DNA of 64,000 nt from contig CM121342.1 in the NCBI GenBank assembly GCA_051530055.1, positions 558,001-622,000 on the forward strand, in the 5' to 3' direction. This document shows, piece after piece, positions 32,619 through 43,416 of the stretch (positions are counted from its first letter, which is position 1; each line of letters begins with the position of its first letter). Under the pieces are notes generated by a model. It had not been told where the DNA came from. It saw nothing but the letters and a program-made list of their open reading frames with translations, and made no database searches. This stretch comes from Neoechinorhynchus agilis (taxonomy: Eukaryota > Acanthocephala). Made by a program: the position numbers and the translations under genes.

Positions 32619-34715
32619 ATGGACGAACCCTCTGAAAACGATCATTCCAAATCCTTTCACAGATTTGGCATTTCTCAAAGTGATGAATCAGATGAAACGT
32701 AAGTCCTCACTGGTAAAATATGCAAGATTATTAAACTTTCGCTTTTAGAACAAATTCAACGCAGGAAGTGGAAAATATGGATAATTCCGACAAGAAAACC
32801 GTTGGAAAAGGTGAAGATGATACAAAACCATCAAAGCAAAATCATCCATCGAATATATGCACGAACGAGAGCCGAAATCGCAGTGGCTCAGATGAAGACA
32901 AAATTATAAAACTTTCTTCCACAAAGACAGTAAAGAAGAATAGTGATTCTGAACATGAACTTTCCCAAAATTTGAACATGTTGAGCATTTCTCAACACGA
33001 TCCTTTATTCGATCGGCTTAAACAACGCGGTAAAAAACTAGCTCGGAAGCGATCTAAAGTTTCTCGTGCGATTTCAGTGAATGAGGATGATAGTTCACAA
33101 GATGAGCCTTCTAAAAAATTTGGCACATTAAATTCATCCAACCGAGTGCTACGCGATTCGGGGAATATTCGTTCACGTAAACATTCAAAGGTTTCGTGTG
33201 CAATCCCAATAAAAAACAAAGATGAATCTGAAGAGGAGCTATCTGATTTCTTCGAAGCTCTAGAACTATCGTCATCTGAAGTTTCAGACCAAGAGTAAGT
33301 ACTATTTTACTAACTTTCGGACGTATTGAATGTTTTTTGATAGAGTTGATAACAGCAAACAACAACGAAAATCAACATTTGGTCGTTCGGACCCCGTAAA
33401 ATCACTTTCAAAAATCCTTAAGGATATTTTTTTGAAAATAACGAAATTGCCTGAGGCAAAACCGTTTTATACTTTGGTAAGAAATAAAAACAAAGCACAA
33501 AATCACAAAGAAGAGGTATTTAACCTTCGCACAATTCATAAGAGATTGAATGAAAGGTATTATTTACACCGACGAACTCTTATAATAGATCTCAAGCGCA
33601 TGATTGACAATGTGGAGAATGAATATGGTAAGGATCACAGGATGACTACGTCGGCCATAAAAGTTTGTCGTGCATTGGCAAATGGAATTGAAAAACGAGA
33701 GGTAGAAATAATGGAATTGGAAATAAGAATTGATCCAATGCTTGGAGGAGATAGTGATGTATCATTTGCACACATTCTCAACCGTATTATCAACGAGCAT
33801 ATCATGCAGGTGAAGAATGCTGATTACTTTAAAGAAGCCGTACATCGCAAAAAAGATCCAAGATACTACGAAGTAATTAAGAATCCAATGCATTTAGCAC
33901 TGATAAAACGAAAAATTAAGAGGAACTCGTACCAAAATGTTGAAGATTTTATTAATGATTTACGTATTATGCGTCAAAATACCCTCATATACCATGGCCC
34001 GGTCAGCGAAATCACAATAGCCTCAGACGAAATTGTGCTTTCTTGTAAAAAATGCATTCAAGAAGTATTTAAAATTGATCTGGAAATACTTGGAAAAGTA
34101 ACACCCAGTGACCGTCCTGTCAACTATGAAATGATTTCGGGAGAAGCAACCTTCGATTTGGAGCGTTGGCGCCAAAAAGCGTTGGAATTTCTGCAGTTTG
34201 ACAGCAGCGATGAAAGTGTGAAGGATGAAGACGATGAAAAGATCACGAAATGTAGCAGTCAAGAACCAAGGGGACTTGAGCAGGTTGATGTCAGCGATAA
34301 AATCGCTAAGGAGGAAGACGTTGAATTGATCAGAGATTGCACTATTGAAGAATCATTCGACTCTGTACATACTGAGAGCAGCGATGAAAGCGTAAAGGAG
34401 GAAGACGATGAAAAGATAACGAAGTGCAGCAGTCAAGAACCGTTGGATTTTGTGCAACCAGATCGCACTGATAAAAGCCATAAGGAAGAAGACGATGAAA
34501 AGATCCCTGAACCTCCAAAGATCCGCAGGACAAAAAAGGAAATAATAAAAAGACGTTATGCTCAATTTTATAAGACCCAGGGAATGAAACTTTTCGAATT
34601 GGAATTGATTGGTGATCAAGATGGAATGGATAGGATACTTAAAGAGCCACTACCAAGTATCAGCGACCTAGATAATTACAGCGATGATTCGATGGTATCA
34701 GAGGATGATGATTGA
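32619..34715 (+). CDS. TAF1-like double-bromodomain protein with Ser-rich N-terminus
   Basis: Three exons: 32619-32698, 32749-33294, 33344-34715. Introns of 50 and 49 nt have GTAAGT donors; the second has an ACTAAC branch-like site. 665 residues. The N-terminal ~210 residues are Ser/Lys/Glu-rich and disordered. Bromodomain 1 is at ~229-322 and bromodomain 2 at ~349-452 (RYYEVIKNPMHLALIKRKI). The inter-domain stretch ELEIRIDPMLGGDSDVSF matches the TAF1 linker (EKAINPLLDDDDQVAF). The binding Asn is replaced by His426 in domain 2 and lost in domain 1. The C-terminus has three acidic repeats (SSDESVKxEDDEKIT, ~500-600). It lacks the large TAF1 N-terminal regions, so it is a bromodomain-only paralogue. 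Unlike its neighbour, it has the long disordered head. Confidence 0.85.
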
Positions 34716-37130
34716 TAAGGTGCAAAATGATGTTAAGTTTTGCTTTCAGTGTTGCTTCATATTGACACTGCTCTAAGACAGAGACAAATGATTAGCGATA
34801 AGAAGTTTTTGCATTAAATGGCCCTCTTAAGGGCCAATTAACGTTTTCTGAGATTTGGCAAATAAAGTTAAAAAATTTATTCTCTTTTTCGAATGAAGTT
34901 TTCTAAAGAGCTAAAAATGCAAGCAATTTGACTGATCTCACCCTTATATGATTGCGAAAACGGACGTATCGATTGTCTCCTTTAATTATTCATAAATCGT
35001 GTTAAACATTGAATTTTATAACTTAAAGGTGCATTTACGTATTTTGGAAGTAAATATAGTATTTTTGGAATAAGACTCGAAGATGGGAAGCGAACGTTAA
35101 CATTATGTACTATTTCTATCGTAATATTTATCGCAGAAATGATTTTTATTTTATAAAATTGTTTTTTCCAGAAAGTCTGATAGGATGCAAAATGAACATA
35201 GCATTAAAAATATATTCGCATCACGTCTGCATTTACATGCAACAAATAATGAATAAGTTGGAAATGTCAGGCAAAATGAGGAAAGGAACAATCTATTATT
35301 AGGAAGAGTGCTTCAGAGAATCTGAAGATCGTCAATGATTTTTATACGAATGATTATTAGTCGAATACTTAAAAAATAAAACTTTACAAAAGTTATCAGG
35401 CGAAGGACAAAGGTTGGAACGTTAGGAGAATGTGATTAAAGTTCCAGAATCTGTACATGCCTAAAAGGTATTGCAGAATGTAGAGATTGAAGAGCCAACA
35501 TTGCATGAGTATCGAAAAGCATCATGATTGAAGCCTAGTGATAGAGAAGATGGGTGATTAATATGGTCACTGTTTGTATGAAGTAGAAATTCGAATAAGT
35601 TTAGACTCTTAAAGGTAAACACACGAACGCTTTTACGAACAAGACTAGAAAACAATTGGAGCGCTTTAATGCGTGATTTCAAGACTTGAGAAATATTATC
35701 ATAAGAAATTTTTCATTGTTGCCAGTATTTTACCAGCAAATAAACTTCATTATTTAAGTATACTGATCATAAATTCAGACGCAACTAAAGTTACTAACAT
35801 AGGTTATTTGCAAGAAAACTTTCAGAGTTCATCTGGATTTCTTAGGTAAAACAACGGCGACTATAAATTATGCCTGAGTGAAATTTTTGATACCGGTTGA
35901 GAAACCAGCCTCGCGCATTGATGTTTAATTTTTTAAAGTTAAGGAGAAAAACAATAGTTATCGCCCTGGCGAAAAATAGTGCAAAAGTTTCAGACAATTT
36001 CGAAGCGAAATAATATTGGCGAAAAATCCAAAACTTCTCTCCTTATGAGATCTTATATCTTCTTTCTTTTTTATTTTGAAACTTCTCTATTTTGATTGAA
36101 AGTCCTCGAACGCCTATATGAACTGATTGAGTCCTTCATTGCATTTGAGGATTTTTATTGTTAACAATTTTAATAAAAAGTGATAGGCTTGTATTGAAAT
36201 TTGCATAGATTTTTTTCTGTGTTTAAGTTTGGCATTTTTCACGACTGATAATTTTTCCTTGGGCGCGTATTGCTATTTGCTCCAACCGTGAAAAAGGTTA
36301 CACTTAGACACAAAATAAAAGTAACGGACTAGCCAGATTTTAAAAAAATATAATTTTTATTTAAAGATTAAGATCAAAAGTTAAGTAAGCAATAGAATGA
36401 TTTATTTAAGAGCTGTCATCCTTCAAAAAACGGAATTCGGCTATTTCAAACAATGGCGAGCAAAATAAGAACCCTGGTAATAGAGAAGGATGATTAGAAA
36501 GTTTTAGGTCAGGAAACAGCGTTATTTTTTTGAGATAAATACATACGCTTAAACTATTTCTATATCATTGTTCGTCATTCTTCACGGCTTTATACATTTT
36601 TTATACAATACAACTTTCAGTTAAATGTTCATAATCCAGTCGTAATTTTTTTATTATAGATAACAGTTTTCGGCCAATCGAATGTTAAAGAAATTTAAGC
36701 ACATCTCTTAACATATTGAGAATGATCCAAATTTTTACTTTTATTTCTATATTAAATTGTGGAACATTTATAAATTACGGTCGGTGAAACTAATAATAAT
36801 AGAGGATAAATTCTGTGAGAAATAGAAACTCAATTACCATCAAGTAGCTGATTACAATCATTTTACAGGACATTGGCTTCCATGATAATTAAAGCAACAC
36901 GGACGATCTTTTGAGTTGCAAGTGTTTATTCTCGTCTCACAATTAAAATTTTTATTTATCCCTTGTTCTTTTTTTTATTATTTGTTACATTGTCAGCTGA
37001 TTTTCCCGACCGCATGTATATATTTCTTTAAGCAATTATCGTGTCCAGCTATTTGGGCGCAAGCACCTTTTGCATTGCATTATCAGGTTATCGTGTACCC
37101 GTTTGCGAAACTAAAACGCCAAACATGAAA
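34716..37130. other. AT-rich gene desert
   Basis: About 2.4 kb without a supported gene or recognisable transposon. The 60-80 codon frames at 35105, 35461 (minus) and 36916 are low-complexity and unsupported. Probably intergenic and UTR sequence of the bromodomain gene. Confidence 0.55.
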
Positions 37131-37139
37131 AATGCGGAT

Positions 37140-37620
37140 ATTTAAATGTTAGGAGGAAGCTTCTCACGCCATTCTGAGACCAATAGCGTAATTTGTCGGG
37201 CGTTGAGAACGGCGAACTTCCCCAACATCTTGGGTCGACTAGGCGGTCGTCGACCTGACGGAATTTCGGTCTTTCAATGGTGGGCGAGCAAAAGCTTTCT
37301 CTGGGACGCCCTCGCGGTAAGCAAGATTCCCTACTAAGGGAGGAAGGTATGAAAATATAGGATTTAGCAAGGCTCCACTATTTTGCCCTCTTTGGAGTAG
37401 AGACGCATGGAGCGCTTGGCAGCCCGGCACTCACTCTGCTCCAGGATCTCTCGAAGAAATTGAGAGAAACGACCGACGACGCACGAGCAGGTGTATCCCT
37501 GCGACAAAATATCTCGCGCGCAGTACAACGAGGCAATGTTGCTAGAGTGATAGAGACCGCCGAGTAAGAAGAGAAGCTCCAATTTCGCGGATGGTGGTGA
37601 TTGCACGTTTTGTGCTTTAT
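37140..37620 (+). mobile_element. RLE-type LINE fragment (FGVET family)
   Basis: Encodes GGSFSRHSETNSVICRALRT, RRPDGISVFQWW and then, in another frame, LFGVETHGALGSPALTL. This is the same C-terminal block as at 21.6-22.2 kb with a small deletion. It ends in the CGGATGGTGGTGATTGCACG tail that is also found near 44560. Confidence 0.75.
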
Positions 37621-37679
37621 TATTGTAAGAAAAGTTAGTTGCTTCAAAAAAGTAACAAACCTGTACTTAAGTGTTAATG

Positions 37680-37800
37680 AAGACTCAAAGGTACATGGGT
37701 TCTATTCTTTGGAATTTAATTAATAATCATTTACCGGGTGTAGACCTAAACAACAATTCCAATCATATTCCCCGGTACCTCACATATCGACAGTCCTATT
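37680..37800 (+). mobile_element. Penelope-like element terminal fragment
   Basis: CATTTACCGGGTGTAGACCT matches the terminal sequence in the complement of 53640-53660. CCCCGGTACYTCACATATCG also occurs at 885-905. Only the untranslated end is present. Confidence 0.4.
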
Positions 37801-38072
37801 CTTTGTTAATTAGCAAATAAACATGTAATTATATTATAATATGGAAGCGTTTCGTCCAGAAATAGCAATCGGTGCAAAGAATGGCAATAGTTGCAATCAC
37901 CAAAAAGAATGAGGGGCGTAATCACGATATTGAGTTAGTGGAGAGCCAAGATTTTTCGATTGGTTGTTTACTATAAATCGGAATTCAAATTAGGAAGCAA
38001 TGAAAAATGCAGAACTCTGTTTGCAGGCAATATTTATGCATTCTAGAATGATTTCACAATTTAATTTTCATC

Positions 38073-38685
38073 ATGTTGAGGATGAAGATAAAGAGAGTTT
38101 TAAAAATAATCTGTGACTATACTAAAAATCATCCTATTGTATCGCTTATATTTGTTCGAATACCATTCGTCCATACAAATTTCAAAAATGCAGTTCTTCG
38201 CAGCAACATGGGAACTCCGAACGATTGTCAAATTCCATGCAAGGAATGCGCAGAAAAACTAATTAAACTCGGGTAATCACAGAAAGTCTGATTGCTTGAT
38301 CATTACGATATTTAAGATACCTTGGAATCTACAGAAGGGTCCCAACATTGTAATTCCAACGAACGTGGCAAAACTGTCTCCGCTAAACAATTTTCCACCA
38401 CTCGGACACTACGGAGTATGGTCTTTATATGGCCTTTGTTAGGCATGAATTCAATCGATTGCCAAACGCAGATGATGAGAAGATTCGATTGTGTACGAAG
38501 ACGAACCCTATTCTCATTCGCTTCTTCATGCTTACATCCTGTTGTTCCAACGTACAATTAGTTTTAATCTTCACGCGAGCTTGGAGCTCGATTTTTCGAA
38601 TAATTTGAATATTTACATATTTGGCGAATCTTGTTGCTACATGGCAAACCGAAATGACCCTAAAGGAACTTCATTATTAGGCTAG
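38073..38685 (+). pseudogene. Deaminase-like decayed coding block, copy B
   Basis: A 67-codon frame at 38073-38276 includes NHPIVSLIFVRIPFVHTNFK, NAVL, then CQIPCKECAEKLIKLG. This is a layout like dCMP deaminase (VxHAExNAxL ... PCxxCA), but with the catalytic Glu position changed. A GTAATC...TTTAAG interval of ~44 nt follows at 38274-38317. The downstream frames (to 38685) are conserved with copy A but do not join in frame. Probably a broken gene duplicated in its broken state. Confidence 0.35.
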
Positions 38686-38819
38686 ATGATGAATAAATCA
38701 ATTAATACAAAAGGGCTGTCACTCGGCAAATGATTTTTTTTATTAAAGACGCTTTGCATTGTTTGAAGCTTTTACAGACATGCGATCGTGATAAAATTTA
38801 TGTATTTTGTTTTTCTCGC

Positions 38820-38985
38820 CTCATTAGTCTTCTAAGTCGACTTTACCAGCCACCGGGAGAAAATGCTTCTGAGTTTTAAGGAAGTTTTCCTGGTAGTAGT
38901 CAAAGCCGAGGTGTGAATATAATCGCTTTTTATCCGCAAATGACATCGAACGCCAACGAATTCGTTGAATAGAGGTTTTTATCAC
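38820..38985 (-). CDS. Terminal coding fragment, unknown protein, copy B
   Basis: Copy of the fragment at 1593-1769 with the same SMSFADKKRLYSHLGFDYYQ type sequence and the same stop. Few differences. Its upstream neighbour sequence is deleted, so if it was ever part of a spliced gene this copy is disconnected. Confidence 0.3.
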
Positions 38986-39078
38986 TTCGGTGTTTACGAT
39001 TTATACTGTTCAAGTATTTACAAAGCAAAGCACAATTCAATCTTTTTATTTTATCCTAACAAAACTATTGGATGTATT

Positions 39079-39852
39079 TTAGAGAGGCCCGTTCAAATGA
39101 TCAGAGCTATAAATCGTTGGGATGAAAATTGTAACAGATTCGTAATAATCTATAATCTTGTTTGGAAATTCAATGCTTGCAACTGCCGAATCGATAAATT
39201 CAGTACGGCCATCCAAGCGTCTAACGACATATTGATAACCGTTTTCATTCTTTTTCATTCCCACGATTTCGAATTGGCCATTTTCAAACTTACCCGTTTG
39301 ACTCCTTTGTAAACCACGATCGTTGCCGCCTCCCCGGTGAGGTTCATCTTTAACAGAATAATTTTCCAAAGTAACAGTATTTTTTTCTGATTTCAATCGA
39401 AATTTCCTCGGTTCATTTCCTTCTTGGCTCGAACCAACCTTCAAAGATCTCTCATCGCAATAAACATTCCATCTTTTTCGCAATGAATATGATTGTCTCT
39501 TGGTGTTTTGTTTAACTTCATATTGATCAATGAGTTCTTGGCTGTCAAAATTCTCAATTGGTACCCATGAACCTTGCTCAAGCGGATATCCGTGCCATTT
39601 CTGTGGATACATTTCTCGTCCAACTAAAATCTTTTTGCCAAGGGCGCCTTCAACGACGAATCGTTCACCTCGTTCCTTCGGTGATTCATTTGCTTTAAAA
39701 ACTTTCGATACTTCTTTATGTTCTAATTCTCCCTTTACCTTTGGATATGTGATTAAAGAACTTTTTCCAACTGGTTGACCCAATATTTTCTCTGATGTTG
39801 AGCTCTCTGAATCATCTGAACTGTCTATTTTGGCTTTTCGTCCAAGCGGCAT
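39079..39852 (-). CDS. HP1-like chromodomain protein, copy B
   Basis: 257 residues, open throughout, with the same chromodomain / linker / chromoshadow layout as copy A (1913-2686). I count 11 amino-acid differences, including Leu83 to Pro in the chromodomain strand directly before the cage Trp (MYPQKWHGY), Val70 to Ala, and changes around the shadow domain (Asp192 to Gly, Ser205 to Gly, Ser213 to Leu). Only about three silent changes are visible. The Pro should disturb a beta-strand that family members fill with Leu or Val. The frame is intact, so it may still be expressed, but its histone binding is doubtful. Confidence 0.8.
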   Translation of the reverse strand: MPLGRKAKIDSSDDSESSTSEKILGQPVGKSSLITYPKVKGELEHKEVSKVFKANESPKERGERFVVEGALGKKILVGREMYPQKWHGYPLEQGSWVPIENFDSQELIDQYEVKQNTKRQSYSLRKRWNVYCDERSLKVGSSQEGNEPRKFRLKSEKNTVTLENYSVKDEPHRGGGNDRGLQRSQTGKFENGQFEIVGMKKNENGYQYVVRRLDGRTEFIDSAVASIEFPNKIIDYYESVTIFIPTIYSSDHLNGPL

Positions 39853-40077
39853 CTAAGGAAACGAACACATTTTTGGCCGTGATTTTTCCATTCCACGAAT
39901 AGCAACGTTTTTATTCTTTTCACTAGGGAAATGAATATACACTCAGATTAGGCCAAATTGTATAAATGGAAGCGGGCAGTATTTTGTAAATTAACTAATT
40001 AATAATTGCAAATATTAAATGCTTTTAATTTTGCGGATTTATGCTCAGTTGCTCTCACGAAATATTTTAAAATTCAA

Positions 40078-40960
40078 GACAAAATATCCAAAACGAACAC
40101 ACCATTAAGGGCTTTTTAGGCGCTTTTATAAGAACTTCGTTTACAAAGCGTATAAAATCCTTTTAATCAATTGCGAGAACTAGCTTTAATCGACATATCA
40201 ATAGTGACTTATTCAATTTATTTAACGCTTACAAACACGTAACGTGTTTTTTTATTAAAAAACGCTCATACTTTCACCGGCGAAAATTAGCTATTTAACT
40301 ACAAATTTAGCAAATGACAAAATATCCAAAATGAACACATCATTAAAAGCTTTTTAGGCGCTTTTATAAGAACTTTGTTTACAAAGCGAATATAATCCTT
40401 TTTGTCAATTGCAAAAATTAGTTTTAATTGACATATCAGCAGTGATTTAGTAACTTAATTTCGCGTTAGCAAACATGTAGCGTGTTTTTTATTAAAAAAC
40501 GCTCATACTTTCACCGGCGAAAATTAGCTATTCAAATACAAATTCAGCAAATGACAAAATATCCAAAGGAACACATCATTAAAAGCTTTTTAGGCGCTTT
40601 TATAAGAACTTTGCTTACAAAGCGAATATAATCCTTTTTGTCAATTGCAAAAATTAGTTTTAATTGACATATCAGCAGTGATTTAGTAACTTAATTTCGC
40701 GTTAGCAAACATGTAGCGTGTTTTTTTATTAAAAAACGCTCATACTTTCACCGGCGAAAATTAGCTATTCAACTACAAATTCAGCAAATGACAAAATATC
40801 CAAAATGAACACATCACTAAAAGCTTTTTAGCCGCATTTATAAGAACTTTGTTTACAAAGCGAATATAATCTTTTTTGCATATGGCAAAAATTAGTTTTA
40901 ATTGACATATCAGCAATGAGTTAATCAATTTATTTCACGTTAGCAAACATGAAGTAGGCC
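40078..40960 (+). repeat. 237-bp tandem repeat, copy B (about four units)
   Basis: GACAAAATATCC starts at 40078, 40316, 40553 and 40790, with spacings of 238, 237 and 237 bp. Units 2 and 3 are most alike. The last unit ends at ~40955 in an abrupt junction with unrelated sequence. Confidence 0.92.
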
Positions 40961-41164
40961 CATAGGCAACAACGTCCTGCGTCAACAACTGCTCCAATAG
41001 TTGTTGCTGATGATTTAGAATGGTTCGCAATAACCGTGCATTAGAGACTATGTGGTTATATCACTTCTTTGATGTAATTGGTTTGGCTTTATGCCTAAAA
41101 ATAAGCCGGACAAGGAGGGGCAAACTAAAATTTAATGATGATAATAACAAAATAGATAACTATA

Positions 41165-43315
41165 ACACGCTAGATCATTCACACCACCGCTCTGGATAAC
41201 TCAGCTGCCGTCCGGGTATAACGGTCGAAAGGACGGATGCAGCGTTTCCAAGACATCTAATAGATATTTATTCACAGGAAAAGTGTTTTTTAACTCTTCT
41301 TAACTTGTGATTTCCAGATTTTGCGCAGATTATAGCCTTATACCCACAAAAGCCTTTTGTACATCAGCACTCCTGTTCTACTGATGACTACATCTCGATA
41401 ATGTGTTATTACTTTTTACAATTTATTCTTAAGATCAAATCGTTTTATGAAAAAAAGGAAAAGGCCACAGAAAACAAAAATTTAAAACTGACCTTTATTT
41501 TGATTAAATAAATATTTGAAGCATTTTGTCTATAAACTAATGAGTCACTAACGATTAGTCGAAACGCTCACGGCTCTTCATGAACTATTTATCCTTCCTC
41601 GCTCCAGCATAAGCTACCAAAGGGTCGAAGCATCCTGCAAAGTCAGCAACTTGGTCTATCGAGAATATCGATCTACATTGCGTTCTTGGTCTATACCTCT
41701 CAATGATCTTATTCTTTTTATAAACAAGTCGATTAATCATCTCTTGTTCTTGTTTATCTTCTGAGTTTTCTACAAGTAATGCCATTTGCTTGATTATGTT
41801 ATCGAATAGTGAATCAACGAAGTCAAGAATCTCACATAAACAAGGAATTTCTGTTGGAAGCTTTAGGGAATCCATGGTGCTCAGCGACTGTTCATTGCTT
41901 TTGATTTTAGCGACGTGTTCAGTCACCGGGAGAATAGCCGGTTTCATTTTGCCCTTTTCCATTCTGGTGATTTCTGTGGTTTCGGCATCTGTAATTTTCT
42001 CGCTTGTTTGATTTTGGGTTGTTGTCTCTGAAGTCACTACGGTCATCCGCGTTGTTGTTTCCTCCGCTTTTGACTCACTTGTTTGCTCTTGAATTATTGA
42101 TTCTATAGTCACTTCAGTCGCCGGCATTGTCGTTTCCTCTGCTGTTGTTTCCTCTGTCTTTGGCTCAGTTTGTTCTTCATTTGTTGATTCTGCAGTCGCA
42201 TCCGTCGTCTCCATTGTCGTTTCCTCCGTTGTCGTTTCCTCTGTTTTAGGCTCGCTTGTTTGCTCTTCAGTTGTTGATTCTTTAGTCAACTCACTCGTCT
42301 GCATTGTCGTTTCCTCTATTGTTGTTTCCTCTGTTTTAGGCGCGCTTGTTTGCTCTTCAGTTGTTGATTCTTTAGTCGATTCAGTCGTCTCCATTGTCGT
42401 TTCCTCTGTTGTTGTTTCCTCTGTTTTAGGCTTGCTTGTTTGCTCTTCGGTTGTTGATTCAGTAGCCACGTCAGTAGTCTGAATTGTGGTTTCCTCTGTT
42501 GTTGTCATTGCCGATGAAGTCTTCAGATTATCGCAGAAGTGCACATTACAAATATCAATTTCTTCAGTTGAGAAGTCCGTTGTCGTTTCCTCTTCGAGCG
42601 ATGCGACATCTTCTGTTGTTGACGCTTTCTGAAGACTTGAAAGTTTTCTAAATGTTGACCTATTCCATTGCTGATCATTATCATCAACATTTCCGATCAA
42701 TATCTCATCGAGTTGATCATCAGGCAGCACCAAGACCACAGCCCGCTCATCGTTCGCAAACCGGTTCTTTACCAAGTCGTATCTGTCATAGTTGGTGCTT
42801 GGTAATTGATCTCCTAGATAATCCGAAAAAATGTGCGGCGAATGTTCTCTTGGTCGTGGACGAGCGGAAGTTATATTGAAAAAACTGATTAAAGAGATCA
42901 CAGCACAAATTTCGAGTGTGTTCATTGAATTCAGTTCTCGGGAAAAGACACCTTTTATTTAATAGTCGACTTGATGGGCCGAGATCGGAAGTGTTTTTTC
43001 GACCGATGTTTATCGTTTTCTGTTGACTTTTTGTTTACACGAATTTATTTTCGAAGGCTTTTATTAAATATAAAAGCTTTTCCGCTACTTTTGCATATTA
43101 TTTAGAAATCGCAGTTAATTACAATAAATTTTTACGACATTTGTGCTCATCTTCTAAAAATTCGAATTATGTCGTCAACCCATTCGAAGCTTTCAAGAAT
43201 CCCAAGTTTTTCTTTGAGAAATGAAATGTATCCATCTGAATAAAACTGCTGCAAAAAACATTATTGGAAAACACGAAAAATCTGAGTTAAATAGAGCAAT
43301 CGTGAAAAACGAAGA
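41165..43315 (-). repeat. Inverted duplication, left arm (partner 54790-56865)
   Basis: About 2.1 kb is repeated in opposite orientation at 54790-56865. It contains the secreted Thr/Glu-rich gene, its leader and its 3' flank, and ends (41172-41249) in a ~78-bp LINE 3' tail. The arms are separated by ~11.5 kb of other repeats. Confidence 0.92.
41585..42925 (-). CDS. Secreted Thr/Glu-rich repeat protein, copy 1
   Basis: 446 residues, intronless. A signal peptide of ~21 residues (MNTLEICAVISLISFFNITS, A) is followed by a 110-residue unique region. Then come about six ~32-residue repeats of the type ETTxETT..ESTTEEQTS.PKTE (~140-330), which should be heavily O-glycosylated. The C-terminal domain (~355-446) has Cys residues in CLCEIL, QCRS and GCFDP and a predicted helix pair. 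The whole looks like a mucin-like or cuticular/egg-coat protein. I do not recognise the family. The partner gene at 55214-56428 is one repeat unit shorter. The ATG is directly followed by the signal peptide. A short leader with a TATTTAATAGTC-like promoter lies ~40 nt upstream. Confidence 0.8.
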   Translation of the reverse strand: MNTLEICAVISLISFFNITSARPRPREHSPHIFSDYLGDQLPSTNYDRYDLVKNRFANDERAVVLVLPDDQLDEILIGNVDDNDQQWNRSTFRKLSSLQKASTTEDVASLEEETTTDFSTEEIDICNVHFCDNLKTSSAMTTTEETTIQTTDVATESTTEEQTSKPKTEETTTEETTMETTESTKESTTEEQTSAPKTEETTIEETTMQTSELTKESTTEEQTSEPKTEETTTEETTMETTDATAESTNEEQTEPKTEETTAEETTMPATEVTIESIIQEQTSESKAEETTTRMTVVTSETTTQNQTSEKITDAETTEITRMEKGKMKPAILPVTEHVAKIKSNEQSLSTMDSLKLPTEIPCLCEILDFVDSLFDNIIKQMALLVENSEDKQEQEMINRLVYKKNKIIERYRPRTQCRSIFSIDQVADFAGCFDPLVAYAGARKDK

Positions 43316-43317
43316 CT

Positions 43318-43412
43318 GTCAACGTCCTCTCTCTCTCTTAGTTCAACATCCTCTCTCTCAGTCAACGTCCTCTCTCTCGTCAACGTCCCTCTATTTCAGT
43401 CAACGCCCCCCA
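43318..43412 (+). repeat. Imperfect CT-rich tandem repeat
   Basis: GTCAACGTCCTCTCTCTC-like units of ~20 bp, about five copies, at the border between the inverted duplication and a LINE fragment. Confidence 0.7.
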
Positions 43413-43416
43413 TTCA

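Larger units (their letters stand above)
37879..40955 (+). repeat. Segmental duplication, copy B (direct; partner 1-3490)
   Basis: Matches copy A except for two deletions (the PLE-derived ~680 bp; ~70 bp before the C-terminal fragment) and a unique ~100 bp at 38065-38165. It has more tandem units at its right end and lacks the 90-bp minisatellite. Confidence 0.9.

Noticed and set aside
35105-35302. 65-residue plus ORF
   Set aside because: Same reason. It also has no similarity to its surroundings or to any motif I know.
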